A stretch of DNA of 64,000 nt, taken from contig NZ_LVHI01000040.1 of assembly GCF_001645385.1 (NCBI RefSeq), positions 1 through 64,000 of the forward strand, in the 5' to 3' direction. Numbering within the stretch: the first letter of the stretch is position 1; every line of letters starts with the position of its first letter. The position numbers and the translations under genes were made by a program. Source of the stretch: Rhodococcoides kyotonense (GTDB taxonomy: Bacteria > Actinomycetota > Actinomycetes > Mycobacteriales > Mycobacteriaceae). A model generated the notes under the pieces. That model was not told the origin of the DNA, ran no database searches, and saw only the letters and a program-made list of their open reading frames with translations. This document shows, piece after piece, positions 37,556 through 47,196 of this stretch.

Positions 37556-38292
37556 CGGTTCACCGCTTCCGCTTCCATCGCGCTGGCGTCCAACGCTTTT
37601 CGGTCGTCACGAGTCTTACGCTTGTAGTTGCGGTCGTAGCCACGACCGACTCGCACTTCGATCATCTTCTGGATCAGGCCCCACAGGGTCGTCAAGACGA
37701 GGAAGTACAGCGCGGCGGCGATGAGGCCTTCGAGCACACGAAAGTTGACTTGCACCAGGAATTGCGTGCGTCGCAGCAACTCCTGCACTGAAATGACCGA
37801 CACCAGCGTCGTGGTCTTGAGCAGACCGTTGAAGCTGTTTCCCAAGGGCGGGATCATCACACGCATCGCCTGCGGAAGCACGACGACGCGGAAGACTTTG
37901 GCCGGCGACATGCCGAGGGCCCGTGCCGCTTCGGTCTGACCGGTGGGAACGGACATCAGGCCGGACCTGACGATCTCGGACAAGTAGGCCGCTTCGTTCA
38001 GGACCAGACCGAGGAGTGCAGCTTCGATCACACCCAGCTTGATACCGACCTGCGGAAGGCCCGTATAGATGATGACCAACTGCACGAGCAGCGGCGTTCC
38101 GCGCATGAGCCACACATAGAATCCGGACACCGCACGCAACGGTGTGAGACGCGACGACCGTGCCGCCGCGACGACGACGGCGAGAACAAGGCCGAGGATC
38201 ATGCTCACGACCGTCAGCCAGATGGTGACCCATGCACCTTCCAACAGCTGTCTACTCGTCAGGATGGAGAAAAATGCGTCCCACGACCACAT
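37552..38292 (-). CDS. Amino-acid-type ABC transporter permease
   Basis: A 246-aa inner-membrane permease of the HisM/GlnP group with about five membrane segments. The EAA loop is [32 protein letters not shown] near the middle is also family-typical. The C-terminal 35 residues are a charged cytoplasmic tail. It is coupled to the ATPase and 27 bases downstream of the binding protein gene. Confidence 0.92.
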   Translation of the reverse strand: MWSWDAFFSILTSRQLLEGAWVTIWLTVVSMILGLVLAVVVAAARSSRLTPLRAVSGFYVWLMRGTPLLVQLVIIYTGLPQVGIKLGVIEAALLGLVLNEAAYLSEIVRSGLMSVPTGQTEAARALGMSPAKVFRVVVLPQAMRVMIPPLGNSFNGLLKTTTLVSVISVQELLRRTQFLVQVNFRVLEGLIAAALYFLVLTTLWGLIQKMIEVRVGRGYDRNYKRKTRDDRKALDASAMEAEAVNR

Positions 38293-38319
38293 CGAAATTG
38301 CCTTTCCTTTGTCGGTGAC

Positions 38320-39180
38320 TCAGCTGTCCAGCGGGCCGGTGCTGACTTCGATGGCTCCGTCGTAGCCGGTGACGTCGTATCGGTCGAAGAGGTCCGGCAG
38401 GTATCCGTCCGTGCGCATCTCGTCGAGCACACGCGCTACCTCGGGTGCAGCCTTGCTGTCCTTCGCGAATCCCATCGCGAGCGGTGCCTCGTTGATGCCG
38501 CCGACCGCGGTCTCGAATCGGCCGTCGGACTGGTAGAAGGACGTGACCGACTCCACGATCGAGGTTCCGTCCAGCTGCCCGGCCGACAGCGCCTGGTAGG
38601 CGTCGGCGTTGGTCTTGAACGTTTGAACGGTCAACGCGGGTTTGCCTTCCGCGACAAATTGCTCGGACAGCGCAGTCAGCGTGTCGAACTCGTACCCGGG
38701 GGCCTCGACGCCGATGGTCTTTCCCGCGAGATCGTCGACGGTGGAGATGGATTCGGGATTGCCCGACGGCACCGAGATCGACACGGCCTGTACCTCGTAC
38801 GGAACGAGGTCGATCGTCTCGGCACGCGCCGGTGTGTAGAACATGCCGGTGTCGATCATGTCCCAACGACCGCTCTGCACACCCGGAATCTGAGCGTCGA
38901 ACTCGATGTTGACGAACTCGGGCGTGAGGCACAGTCGCTTCGCGATCTCCTTGCCGAGATCGACGCGCATTCCGATCACGTCGCCGTTCGCGTCGACGTA
39001 CTGCATCGGAGGCAGCGTGGCGTTGGTGGCCATCGTCAACACACCCTCCTCTGCGAGATCCGCGGCTCCGAGGGTGGGCGTGCAGTCGGTGGGTACGGCG
39101 CTTTCGTCGGACGACGAACTACATCCGGCGGCGGCAGCAGCGACGAGCAACGTCGCCGCGATTACCGTGGTCTTGCGCAT
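38320..39180 (-). CDS. Amino-acid-type ABC transporter substrate-binding lipoprotein
   Basis: A 286-aa extracytoplasmic binding protein (family 3, bac_SBP_3). The signal peptide MRKTTVIAATLLVAAAAAGC ends in a lipobox with Cys20. Mature features are MATNATLPPMQYVDANGDV, a typical N-terminal ligand lobe, and LAGKTIGVEAPGYEFD. The open frame continues far upstream opposite the LacI gene, but the lipoprotein start at 39180 is clear. A LacI-type operator candidate is 89 bases upstream. The ligand is unknown; the linked hydantoinase operon suggests a cyclic or amino-acid-like nitrogen compound. Confidence 0.92.
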   Translation of the reverse strand: MRKTTVIAATLLVAAAAAGCSSSSDESAVPTDCTPTLGAADLAEEGVLTMATNATLPPMQYVDANGDVIGMRVDLGKEIAKRLCLTPEFVNIEFDAQIPGVQSGRWDMIDTGMFYTPARAETIDLVPYEVQAVSISVPSGNPESISTVDDLAGKTIGVEAPGYEFDTLTALSEQFVAEGKPALTVQTFKTNADAYQALSAGQLDGTSIVESVTSFYQSDGRFETAVGGINEAPLAMGFAKDSKAAPEVARVLDEMRTDGYLPDLFDRYDVTGYDGAIEVSTGPLDS

Positions 39181-39268
39181 GTGGTGAGCCTTTCGAGGGG
39201 GCCGCAATGTTCGAATTGCATTGCAGCAGAGGGCCTTGGTTGGAATCGGCATCGAGTCGTCTTCATCG

Positions 39269-39285
39269 ATGGGATCGATTGCATA
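39269..39285. promoter_or_regulatory. LacI-type operator candidate, copy 1
   Basis: The 17-bp sequence ATGGGATCGATTGCATA. It is the exact reverse complement of the copy at 40486-40502. It lies upstream of the ABC importer operon. Half-sites TGGGAT and TGCAAT flank a central CG, as in LacI/GalR sites. Confidence 0.75.
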
Positions 39286-39368
39286 AAGCGTCGCAGACTG
39301 ATTCGTGGCCGTCAACGCGGTTAACACGCTCGAAATCGACGACACCAACTGTTTACGCACCGCGTCCG

Positions 39369-40379
39369 TCATGAGCGCTCGGGCCGGCACGAATCGCGGT
39401 CGACGAGCCGTGCGCCGATTCGATAGGTACGTCCGTCCGGGACCGCCGCGTCGTTGATCTGCTGAAACAGCAGATCCATGGCCACATTGGCCAACTGAGC
39501 GGCCCCGTTGTCCACGACGGTGACAGGCGGTTGCCACATCTTCAACCAGGGCATGTCCTCGTGGCAGACGAGCGACAACGAGTCCGGGATGGACACGCCT
39601 CGCGCCGACAAGGTGGGCAGGATGCCGAACACCGCCTCGTGGTTCGCCGCGTAGAGGGCCGTCATCGGGCGCGCGTCGTCGAGTAGGAGATTCACGGCCT
39701 CGGCACCGAACTCGGTGGTGAACGGCCCCTTGCGAATCAGTCCCTCGTCCACGTCTACGCCGGCGTCCGCCAAGGCGCGGCAGTAGCCGTCGAATCGCTC
39801 CCGGCCGGACGTCGCGTCGGCCGGGCCCCCGATGTACCCGATGCGGGTGTGCCCGAGCGAGAGCAGGTGCGCGGTCGCCTCTTTCGCTCCCTCCAGGTCG
39901 TCGGCGAGAACCGTCGGCGCCCCACTGCCCCGAACGGACCGGATGAGATTGACGACGCCCCTTCCGGCCGACAACAGTGCGTTCGACGCGTCGGCGCTGC
40001 GACCGCTGCCGATGACGATAGTGCCGTCGACCCCGTGTTCGCCGAGCATCGACAGAACGTCGTTCTCCTTGCCGGGGTCGGCGTCGGTGATGCACAGCAA
40101 CACCTGGAATCCGCTCGCCGACGCCCGCTTCTGCACGACCTCGGCGACGGTGTGAAACGTCGCGTTGATCAGGTTGTTCATGACGAGCCCGATGAGATGG
40201 GACCGATTGGAGCGCAGCGCGCTCGCTGCACGATTGGGCCGGTAACCCAGGGCCCGTGCCGCGTGTTCCACTGCTGCGCGGGTCTCGGCAGAGATCAGCG
40301 ATGATCCACTGAGGGCGCGGGACGCTGTACTCCGCGACACTCCCGCAGCCTGTGCGACATCGATCAAGGTGACTGTCAT
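39369..40379 (-). CDS. LacI family transcriptional regulator
   Basis: A 336-aa repressor. The N-terminal LacI helix-turn-helix is TLIDVAQAAGVSRSTASRAL, with the hinge segment ALGYRPNRAASALRS. The effector domain begins at about 60 with HLIGLVMNNLINATF. It lies between the ABC importer (same strand, downstream) and the divergent catabolic operon. Two identical operator candidates flank it at 39269-39285 and 40486-40502, so it probably controls both units and itself. Confidence 0.92.
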   Translation of the reverse strand: MTVTLIDVAQAAGVSRSTASRALSGSSLISAETRAAVEHAARALGYRPNRAASALRSNRSHLIGLVMNNLINATFHTVAEVVQKRASASGFQVLLCITDADPGKENDVLSMLGEHGVDGTIVIGSGRSADASNALLSAGRGVVNLIRSVRGSGAPTVLADDLEGAKEATAHLLSLGHTRIGYIGGPADATSGRERFDGYCRALADAGVDVDEGLIRKGPFTTEFGAEAVNLLLDDARPMTALYAANHEAVFGILPTLSARGVSIPDSLSLVCHEDMPWLKMWQPPVTVVDNGAAQLANVAMDLLFQQINDAAVPDGRTYRIGARLVDRDSCRPERS

Positions 40380-40485
40380 TCGCTCCTGCTCGCTCTCGGA
40401 CCTGGTTGTCGCGTAGGGGTATTCGATCGCGTCTGCGTTACATCTGTGTTTCCCGCTTGACTGCTCGACCCCTCCGACGGCAGTC

Positions 40486-40502
40486 TATGCAATCGATCCC
40501 AT
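40486..40502. promoter_or_regulatory. LacI-type operator candidate, copy 2
   Basis: TATGCAATCGATCCCAT, identical (opposite orientation) to the site before the ABC importer. It lies in the gap between the divergent lacI-type gene and the DHDPS-family gene, 66 bases before the latter's ATG. Confidence 0.75.
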
Positions 40503-40567
40503 AACCCGCGCACAATCAGCGCGATCGGATATTCGAATCTCAGCGCACTCCGCTCGAAAGGCTCCTC

Positions 40568-41533
40568 ATGAATCGCGATGACGTCGCATGGTCCGGTTAC
40601 TGGCCCGCAGCTCCCACCCCGTTCACTGCAACCGGCGCCCTCGACACCGACGGCCTCGGTGCCCTGATGAACCTCTACGCGGACATGCGCGTCGACGGGG
40701 TTCTGGTGAACGGAAGTACCGGTGAATGGTACAGCCAGACCGAAGACGAGCGCCGTACCGTGACAGAGGTGGCGGTCGACGCAGTCGCCGGACGCTTCCC
40801 TGTCGTGATCGGCGTCAGCGCCTACACCGAAACCGAGTCGTCCGCCCTCGCCAAGCACGCCGAATCCGCCGGTGCCGACGGAGTTCTGGCGACGCCACCG
40901 CCGTACGTCCACCCGAGTCCCGACGAAATCGTCTCGTATTACGACGCCGTCGCGGGCGCGACACAGCTCCCCTTCATGGTCTACAACTGGCCGCGCGGCG
41001 TTGCGGTCGACATGGGGTCGACGCCCGGCCTGTTCTCTCGGCTGGCAGACATCGGAAACGTGGCGGCCATCAAGGACAGCACCGGGGACTGGCTGAAGAT
41101 GCTCGACACCGTCGAAGCGGTGTCCGATCGAGTACGCGTTTTCGGCAGCTTTCTTCACCGCCGCGGTCTCGCCACCCTGCTCGACCTGGGTGGCGACGGC
41201 AACATCGACGGTGGCGGCGTCGGTGCGCCGTTCGCAGTCCCGTTCTATCGGGCGGTGGCCGACCGCGACGTCGAGACCGCGCGTATGTGGGCGGACAAGT
41301 ACCGCGCGTACTCGTCTCGTCTCATCGGCGGCGATTACAGCGGTGTGTACGCGTCGCCGATCCCCCAGCTCAAAGCCGTCATGAATCTTCTCGGCCAACC
41401 CGGCGGACACGTACGCCCGCCGCTGTTGCCGGTCACTGCCACCGACACTCTCGCCGCGCTGCAGACCATTGTCGACGAGTCCGGCGTCGCCGAGGCATCG
41501 GCACGAGTCCTCGGAGCAGGCCATGCAGCCTGA
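40568..41533 (+). CDS. DHDPS/N-acetylneuraminate lyase family aldolase
   Basis: A 321-aa class I aldolase fold enzyme. The substrate-carboxylate motif GSTGE is at 49-53, the base Tyr139 is in FMVYN, and the Schiff-base Lys169 is in AAIKDSTGD. The family includes lyases, dehydratases and hydroxyproline-pathway deaminases; true DapA is unlikely in this context. It is first in a four-gene operon with an FAD oxidoreductase, a GGCT-like protein and a hydantoinase. The 3' end overlaps the next gene by 11 bases. Confidence 0.9.
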   Translation: MNRDDVAWSGYWPAAPTPFTATGALDTDGLGALMNLYADMRVDGVLVNGSTGEWYSQTEDERRTVTEVAVDAVAGRFPVVIGVSAYTETESSALAKHAESAGADGVLATPPPYVHPSPDEIVSYYDAVAGATQLPFMVYNWPRGVAVDMGSTPGLFSRLADIGNVAAIKDSTGDWLKMLDTVEAVSDRVRVFGSFLHRRGLATLLDLGGDGNIDGGGVGAPFAVPFYRAVADRDVETARMWADKYRAYSSRLIGGDYSGVYASPIPQLKAVMNLLGQPGGHVRPPLLPVTATDTLAALQTIVDESGVAEASARVLGAGHAA

Positions 41534-42671
41534 GGTGGATGTCGTCGTCATCGGAGCCGGAATCGTCGGCGCGGCTACGGCGCTCGCTCTGGTCCGCGCC
41601 GGGTCCACGGTCGCAGTCTTGGACCGGTCCCAGGCCAATACCCAGGGTTCCGGAACCACCGCAGGCAACCTGCATATCCAGAGCATCCACACCCGACGCC
41701 CGGGGCAGGGAACGCCGATGGATGTGAAGAAGCTTCTGCCACTGCAGAATGCGACGAGCATTCTGTGGGACGGTTTGGCCGAGAACGTTCCTCAGCTGGG
41801 GCTGAATCGGTGTGGCGGCTTCATGGTCGCCGAAACCGAAGCGCAGGTGGCATCTCTGCACGAAAAGCACGAATGGGAGACAGCCGCGGGCATTCCCACC
41901 GAGATATCGACCGGATCCGAGGCGCGACAGGCGTTGCCCCTCCTCGGTCAGGACGTTCTGGCTGCGACCTGGTGCGCCTGGGACGGTTTCGCCGAGCCCG
42001 ATCTCGCGACGCCTGCACTTCTGCGCCAGGCCATTCTCGAAGGCGCGATCTTCTACCCCGACACCCCCGTGACCGCGCTCGACCGTCGAACGGACGGCTG
42101 GATCGTGACCTCGTTCGACCGAACGTGGAACGCACACTCCGTAATCGACGCCGCAGGCCCGTGGATGGCCGACGTCGCGGCGCTGGCGGGCGTGCATCTC
42201 GATCTCAGGCCGACGTCGTTGCAGATGCACACGCTGGAGGCGGCCCCCGGAACGCTCGACGTCCTGGTTCAGCACGTCGGCGAAGGAATGTCCGTCAAAC
42301 AGGATCGACGCGGACGAATCGTCCTCGGTGGCGGTTGGCCGGCCGGACCGTTCCATCCGACGGGGAAAGCTCCGTTGAACACGGACAGCACCACCGGCAG
42401 TCGCGCGCAGGTGTCCCGGATACTTCCATCCTTGGGCCACGCAACGCTGCTCGACGCATGGACGGGTCCCGTCGTCACCACTCCCGACGAGATGCCTGTC
42501 ATCGGTGAACTCGATTCCGCGCGCGGTCTTTTCGTCGCCGGTGGCACATACTCGTTCACGTTCGCGCCACTGTGGGCGGACGTTCTGACGGCGCTCGTAC
42601 TCGGTAAGAACCCAGCGGTCGACGTCGACGCGTACTCACCTGCGCGTCTCGTCGCCACCCCGACTCTCTAG
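41523..42671 (+). CDS. FAD-dependent oxidoreductase, DAAO/glycine-oxidase-like
   Basis: A 382-aa flavoenzyme. The dinucleotide motif VDVVVIGAGIVGAATALALV is at the N-terminus, SGTTAGNLHIQS follows near 40, and the C-terminal FAD contact is VAGGTYSFTFAP near 340. The DAO family oxidises D-amino acids, N-methyl amino acids or D-hydroxyproline. I chose the ATG at 41523, which overlaps the upstream gene and matches the family start. It probably acts on an amino or imino acid released in this operon. Confidence 0.88.
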   Translation: MQPEVDVVVIGAGIVGAATALALVRAGSTVAVLDRSQANTQGSGTTAGNLHIQSIHTRRPGQGTPMDVKKLLPLQNATSILWDGLAENVPQLGLNRCGGFMVAETEAQVASLHEKHEWETAAGIPTEISTGSEARQALPLLGQDVLAATWCAWDGFAEPDLATPALLRQAILEGAIFYPDTPVTALDRRTDGWIVTSFDRTWNAHSVIDAAGPWMADVAALAGVHLDLRPTSLQMHTLEAAPGTLDVLVQHVGEGMSVKQDRRGRIVLGGGWPAGPFHPTGKAPLNTDSTTGSRAQVSRILPSLGHATLLDAWTGPVVTTPDEMPVIGELDSARGLFVAGGTYSFTFAPLWADVLTALVLGKNPAVDVDAYSPARLVATPTL

Positions 42672-42685
42672 AGGAGATACTTTCG

Positions 42686-43072
42686 ATGGCACTGGTCACG
42701 ATGTTCGTCAACGGACAGGCGATGTCCGGCGGTAGCCTCAACGACGCCCTGCAGAACGCGAAGTTCGTCGGCAAGGTCGACACCGCACCCAAGTACCGCT
42801 TCTACTCCGTCCGCGACGAGTTCCCCGGACTGCACCCCGTCACCGACGACGGTCGCGTGGTGCCCGGTGAGCTGTACGAGGTGGAGTACGACGTGCTGCG
42901 CGAGGAATTGCTTCCGCGCGAGCCGGTCGAACTCGAACTCGGCGTCATCGAGCTCGCCGACGGGAGCGGCTCGTTGTCGATGCGGATGCGCGAGAACGCA
43001 CTGACGGCCGACGGCGTCGTCGACATCAGCGACGCAGGCGGCTGGCGCGCGTACCTCGGGGCCAGGTCGTGA
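42686..43072 (+). CDS. Gamma-glutamylcyclotransferase-like / AtzF C-terminal-like protein
   Basis: A 128-aa protein. FVNGQAMSGGSLNDAL, then PKYRFYSVRDEFPGL and VVPGELYEVEYDV resemble the GGCT-like fold found at the C-terminus of allophanate hydrolases. The glutamate typical of active GGCT enzymes cannot be assigned with confidence. A GAGGAG ribosome-binding site precedes the ATG. Its stop overlaps the hydantoinase GTG, so the pair are coupled. A role in amide or ureide breakdown is inferred. Confidence 0.75.
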   Translation: MALVTMFVNGQAMSGGSLNDALQNAKFVGKVDTAPKYRFYSVRDEFPGLHPVTDDGRVVPGELYEVEYDVLREELLPREPVELELGVIELADGSGSLSMRMRENALTADGVVDISDAGGWRAYLGARS

Positions 43073-44457
43073 AGGTGGTGCGCGGCGGGACCGTCGTCGA
43101 AGCCACCTGGATGGGACCAGCGGATTTGCTCGTCGACGACGGCAAGATCCTCGCTGTGCTGACACCGGGTGCGCCCGTGGACGAGTCCGCCGAGGTCGTA
43201 GACGCCACCGGCAAGCTCGTGTTGCCGGGCGGTGTCGATCCGCACTGTCACGTCGGATTCACATCCGGAGAGTTCACCTCACTGGATTCCTACCTCGAGT
43301 GCACCACCGCCGCCGTGTTCGGGGGAACGACCACCATCGTCGACTTCGCGATTCCGCGGCCCGGGCAGCGTCCACTCGACGCGGCAGAGGGTCAGCGCGC
43401 GAAAGCGTCCGAGGGACTGTGTGATTCGGCGCTGCACGCGTGCGTCGTCGAGTGGGACGACACCACCGCCGAGCAGCTGGCGACCATGGCCGACGCAGGC
43501 ATACGCACGGTCAAGATGTTCACGACATATGCCGGCGAGACGATGGCCGACGAGCACACGATTCTCAACACGATGCAGACGACGCGGGATCTGGGCGGCA
43601 TGGTGATCATCCATTGCGAATCCGACGCGATCGTCGTGGATGCGCAGAACCTCGCAGCACACACCGACGGGATCGACGCGTCGAACATGTCGCGTACTCG
43701 TCCGGAGCTGGCCGAATCCGCCTCCGTCGCAGCCGTACTCGCCATCGCGGAATCCCAGGGCGCACCTGTCTACTTCGTGCACCAATCGAGTTCCGCCGCA
43801 GTGGAACTCGTCGCCGACGCTCGCAAACGTGGGCTCGTCGCGTTCACCGAGGCCGTCGCGCACCACCTCGTTCTCGATGACTCCCAGTACTCCGGCGACG
43901 AACCGGAACGGTTCGTCTGCTGCCCGCCGTTGCGCTCCGCCGACGTGGTCGACGGCCTCGGAAAACATCTTTTCACCGGTCAGATCACGACGATCGGTTC
44001 CGATCACTGCTGCTACGACCTGACTCAGAAGCAACGCCACCGTCACGACGTCAGGCACATGCCGAACGGTTTGCCCGGTGTGGAAACGCGGCTACCGGTC
44101 GTGTTCTCGAAGTACGTCGGTGAACGCGGGCTGACGCCGAGCAGATTCGTGGAACTCACGTCGACCAACCCGGCACGAACGAACGGACTCTATCCACGCA
44201 AGGGGTCGCTGATGCCGGGCTCCGACGCGGACATCGTCCTGTGGGATGCCGACCTGAAGTGGACCGTCGACGTCGAGGACCTTCACATGGCCACCGATTA
44301 CACTCCCTACCAAGGCATGCAGCTACGCGGTAAGCCGGTGACGGTGCTCGTCGGGGGCCGCGTCGTCGTCCGCGACGGCGAACTGGTGGATTCAACCCCG
44401 CGGGGCCGCCACATCGAAGCCGCCCCGCTCGACTTCAGCGGGGCGTTCAGTATGTGA
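43069..44457 (+). CDS. Dihydropyrimidinase/hydantoinase family amidohydrolase
   Basis: A 462-aa metal-dependent amidohydrolase that opens cyclic amides such as hydantoins or dihydropyrimidines. Metal ligands are His59 and His61 in DPHCH, the carboxylated Lys149 in TVKMF, His182 in IIHCE, His238 in FVHQS, and Asp312 in GSDHCC. The set is complete, though K149's context and the HCCYD segment differ from classical enzymes. It is the last gene of the LacI-linked operon; ring opening may deliver an N-carbamoyl amino acid to the upstream enzymes. Confidence 0.88.
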   Translation: MKVVRGGTVVEATWMGPADLLVDDGKILAVLTPGAPVDESAEVVDATGKLVLPGGVDPHCHVGFTSGEFTSLDSYLECTTAAVFGGTTTIVDFAIPRPGQRPLDAAEGQRAKASEGLCDSALHACVVEWDDTTAEQLATMADAGIRTVKMFTTYAGETMADEHTILNTMQTTRDLGGMVIIHCESDAIVVDAQNLAAHTDGIDASNMSRTRPELAESASVAAVLAIAESQGAPVYFVHQSSSAAVELVADARKRGLVAFTEAVAHHLVLDDSQYSGDEPERFVCCPPLRSADVVDGLGKHLFTGQITTIGSDHCCYDLTQKQRHRHDVRHMPNGLPGVETRLPVVFSKYVGERGLTPSRFVELTSTNPARTNGLYPRKGSLMPGSDADIVLWDADLKWTVDVEDLHMATDYTPYQGMQLRGKPVTVLVGGRVVVRDGELVDSTPRGRHIEAAPLDFSGAFSM

Positions 44458-44477
44458 CTCGTTGCGGTGGAGATCGT

Positions 44478-46961
44478 CTACGAACGCGTGAAGTCCGCGA
44501 CTATCTCCGCCGCCACATCCCTCGCCTTTCGGTTGCTGTGTTGCGAGAAGGTCGTCAGCTTCGTGAAGGCCTCGTCGGCATCGCAGTTGTTCGCCGCCAT
44601 CAGCAGACCGATCGCGGTGCCGATCGTGCTGCGGGTCCGCATGGCCTCCTTCAGCGTCGTCGCCTCGTTCTGACTCGCCTCGAGCAATTCTTCTCGGAAC
44701 GCAGCCAATTCGAGATGCACCCGCAGACGAGCGATCAGCTCGCGGGGCGCGAACGGTTTCACCACGTAGTCGTCGGCGCCCGATTCGAGACCCTCGACGG
44801 ACGATTCGGTACCTGCCCGCGCGGTGAGGACGACCACGGGCAGACGCACGAGAGTTGGATCGCTGCGGACCTCACGAACGAGGTCGAGGCCGCTTCGCCC
44901 GGGCAACATGACGTCGGTGAGCACCAGCGACGGCGGTGTCGAACGCGCGTGAGCGAGAGCAGTCTCGACGTCACCTGCCGCGTGCACGTTCCAGTTCTCG
45001 GCCGTCAACAGTCCTACGAGGTACTCGCGCATGTCGACGTTGTCCTCGACCAGCAGAACCGAGCGCGTGGCATCGCCGCGCACACCCCGGTGAATTTCGA
45101 GCTCGCCCGAACTCGGCTGTACCACAGCGCTTTCCAGGTCCGCCACCGCCGGCGCGGACACCGGCGGAAGTACCGACACGTCGCCTGCGGGCACCACGAC
45201 GGTGAAGGTGCTTCCCTCACCGAGTGTGCTGTCCACCGTCACCGTGCCGTCGAGCGCAGCGACCAGCTCCGCCACCAATGCAAGTCCGATTCCCGAGCCC
45301 TCCGCGCTGCGACCTTCCGCGCCGGCGACTCGGTAGAACCTGTCGAAGACGCGCGCACGGTCCTCGTCGCTCAGACCGATCCCCGTATCCGACACCTGCA
45401 GAACGAGATTCCCCGCCGAACGACCGAGCGACACTTCGATTCTGCCGGCGTGCGTGTAGTTGATCGCGTTCGCGACGAGATTGGTCGTGATACGTGTCCA
45501 CTTCTCGCGGTCCATCGACACCATCGCAGAGGGCCTCACGTCGATCGACACGTCGAGTGTCAATCCTGCCGCCTCGACCGCGCCGTCGAACCGGTCGACG
45601 CAGGCGCGGGTGAGTTCGTCGATGTCCGTGGGCGCACGATCGAGTGCAAGCGCCCCGTTCCCCGCTCGGGCCACGTCGAGAAGGGAATCGACAAGTCGTT
45701 GTAGCCGCTGAGCATTGCGCAGTGCGAGGTCCGCTGCGGCACGGTCGGACCCGTCGGTCGACTGCACCAAATCGCGAAGTGGAGCCAACAGCATCGTCAG
45801 CGGGGTACGGAACTCGTGGCTGATGTTCTGAAGCAGTCGGGTCTTCGCTTCGTCCAGTTCGGCCAACGCATCGTTGCGGTCACGTTGATACTCGAACGCC
45901 AGGACATCGGTGAGCGTCGTGGACAGACGACTTGCGACGACATCCAGGAACCAGCGGTATTGATCGCCGACCACCTGGAGCGGATTGGTTCCGACGACCA
46001 GAACACCGACCGGCTCCGTCCTGCCCGAAATTCGCAGCGGAAGCAGAACGATGTCGCTGATGGGCACTGACTCGACTGCAGGCCCGCCGTCGACAGTGGG
46101 CAGTCCGCCAGCCAAGTCGACCGAACCGGAGGCGACGGCTTCGGCGATGCCGCCGGTGCCATGGGCAGTGGCAATCCATCGGTGCGCGTCGTCGGGCTCG
46201 ATGCCCTCCCCGACAGCGACCAATTCCAGCGTTCGGCCGTCGCCGAGTGGCACGACGTTGTCTGCACTCCCGAGTCGATGCGCACCGTCGACGTCGAACG
46301 TGGCCACCGGATCGAGATAGAGCATCAGCACGGGCATGTCGGACTCGTACTCCGACAGCATCGTCAACGCGGCGCGGCAGGTCGTCACCGGATGCTGACC
46401 CTGTGTCGTCGAGATGGCACCGAGTCGCTGCATGGCAGTCATACGGCGATCGGCGAGGACCCGTCCGGTCACGTCACTGGTCGCGACGAACACCCCGAGC
46501 ACGCCACCATCGGCACTGCGAATCGGACTGTAGGAGAACGTCCAGAAGGTTTCTTCGGGCACCCCGCCACGCCGGTCCACGAACAGCCGGACCTCGGTGC
46601 CGTGCGTGGTTCGCCCCTTCAGTGCTTCGTCGGCAAGAGGACCCATGTCCGGCCATACGTCCGGCCAGCATTCGGCGGCGGGCTGACCGATCGCTGTCGG
46701 ATATTTCGTACCGAGAAACGGCGTGTACGCGTGATTGAAGATCTGAACCAGGTCGGAACCCCACCACAGCAGCATCGCCACGTCCGAATCGAACACCGTC
46801 GCGACTGCAGCGGTCAGCTCCGGCGACCAGGATTCGACGGGACCGAGCGGCGTACTTGCCCAGTCGGTGGCCCGATGGTCGCCTGCCGTGATGTCGTCCC
46901 CCGCGAACAGGGAGTTCGCAGTCCACACCGATGCCGTGGTGTCGCGTAGTGAGTCAGTCAT
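44478..46961 (-). CDS. Hybrid histidine kinase with PAS, GAF, REC and ANTAR domains
   Basis: An 827-aa signalling protein without membrane segments. An N-terminal PAS-like domain (about 30-170) is followed by a GAF-like region (about 185-355). HisKA has the phospho-His in NISHEFRTPL near 383, and the HATPase has VSDTGIGLS and GSGIGLALV. A receiver domain (VLLVEDNVDM, VLTDVMLPG) follows, then a C-terminal ANTAR domain, about 765-825 (TRSTIGTAIGLLMAANNCDADEAF in two parts). Kinase and RNA-binding output on one chain is unusual. It converges with the hydantoinase gene and may sense a cytoplasmic cue. Confidence 0.9.
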   Translation of the reverse strand: MTDSLRDTTASVWTANSLFAGDDITAGDHRATDWASTPLGPVESWSPELTAAVATVFDSDVAMLLWWGSDLVQIFNHAYTPFLGTKYPTAIGQPAAECWPDVWPDMGPLADEALKGRTTHGTEVRLFVDRRGGVPEETFWTFSYSPIRSADGGVLGVFVATSDVTGRVLADRRMTAMQRLGAISTTQGQHPVTTCRAALTMLSEYESDMPVLMLYLDPVATFDVDGAHRLGSADNVVPLGDGRTLELVAVGEGIEPDDAHRWIATAHGTGGIAEAVASGSVDLAGGLPTVDGGPAVESVPISDIVLLPLRISGRTEPVGVLVVGTNPLQVVGDQYRWFLDVVASRLSTTLTDVLAFEYQRDRNDALAELDEAKTRLLQNISHEFRTPLTMLLAPLRDLVQSTDGSDRAAADLALRNAQRLQRLVDSLLDVARAGNGALALDRAPTDIDELTRACVDRFDGAVEAAGLTLDVSIDVRPSAMVSMDREKWTRITTNLVANAINYTHAGRIEVSLGRSAGNLVLQVSDTGIGLSDEDRARVFDRFYRVAGAEGRSAEGSGIGLALVAELVAALDGTVTVDSTLGEGSTFTVVVPAGDVSVLPPVSAPAVADLESAVVQPSSGELEIHRGVRGDATRSVLLVEDNVDMREYLVGLLTAENWNVHAAGDVETALAHARSTPPSLVLTDVMLPGRSGLDLVREVRSDPTLVRLPVVVLTARAGTESSVEGLESGADDYVVKPFAPRELIARLRVHLELAAFREELLEASQNEATTLKEAMRTRSTIGTAIGLLMAANNCDADEAFTKLTTFSQHSNRKARDVAAEIVADFTRS

Positions 46962-47196
46962 CGCTCTTGTCTCGCTATGTCGGTCGGTCTGCTTCTAGGC
47001 CGAAGGTCGGATTCATCCTGCCTGGGATCGAGGACGCGTCAACCATGCGCTCCCCGATTGCAACAGCCCGTGTCCCGATCGTTACTGCTCTGCACCCTAT
47101 CCGTCACCGACGTCGACTTTCGAATCGCCGGTTACCTCCGGCTGCGCGCACCCGCCCCGATCGACCTCCGCGACAGGGCGCTCCGCGCCCCGATCG

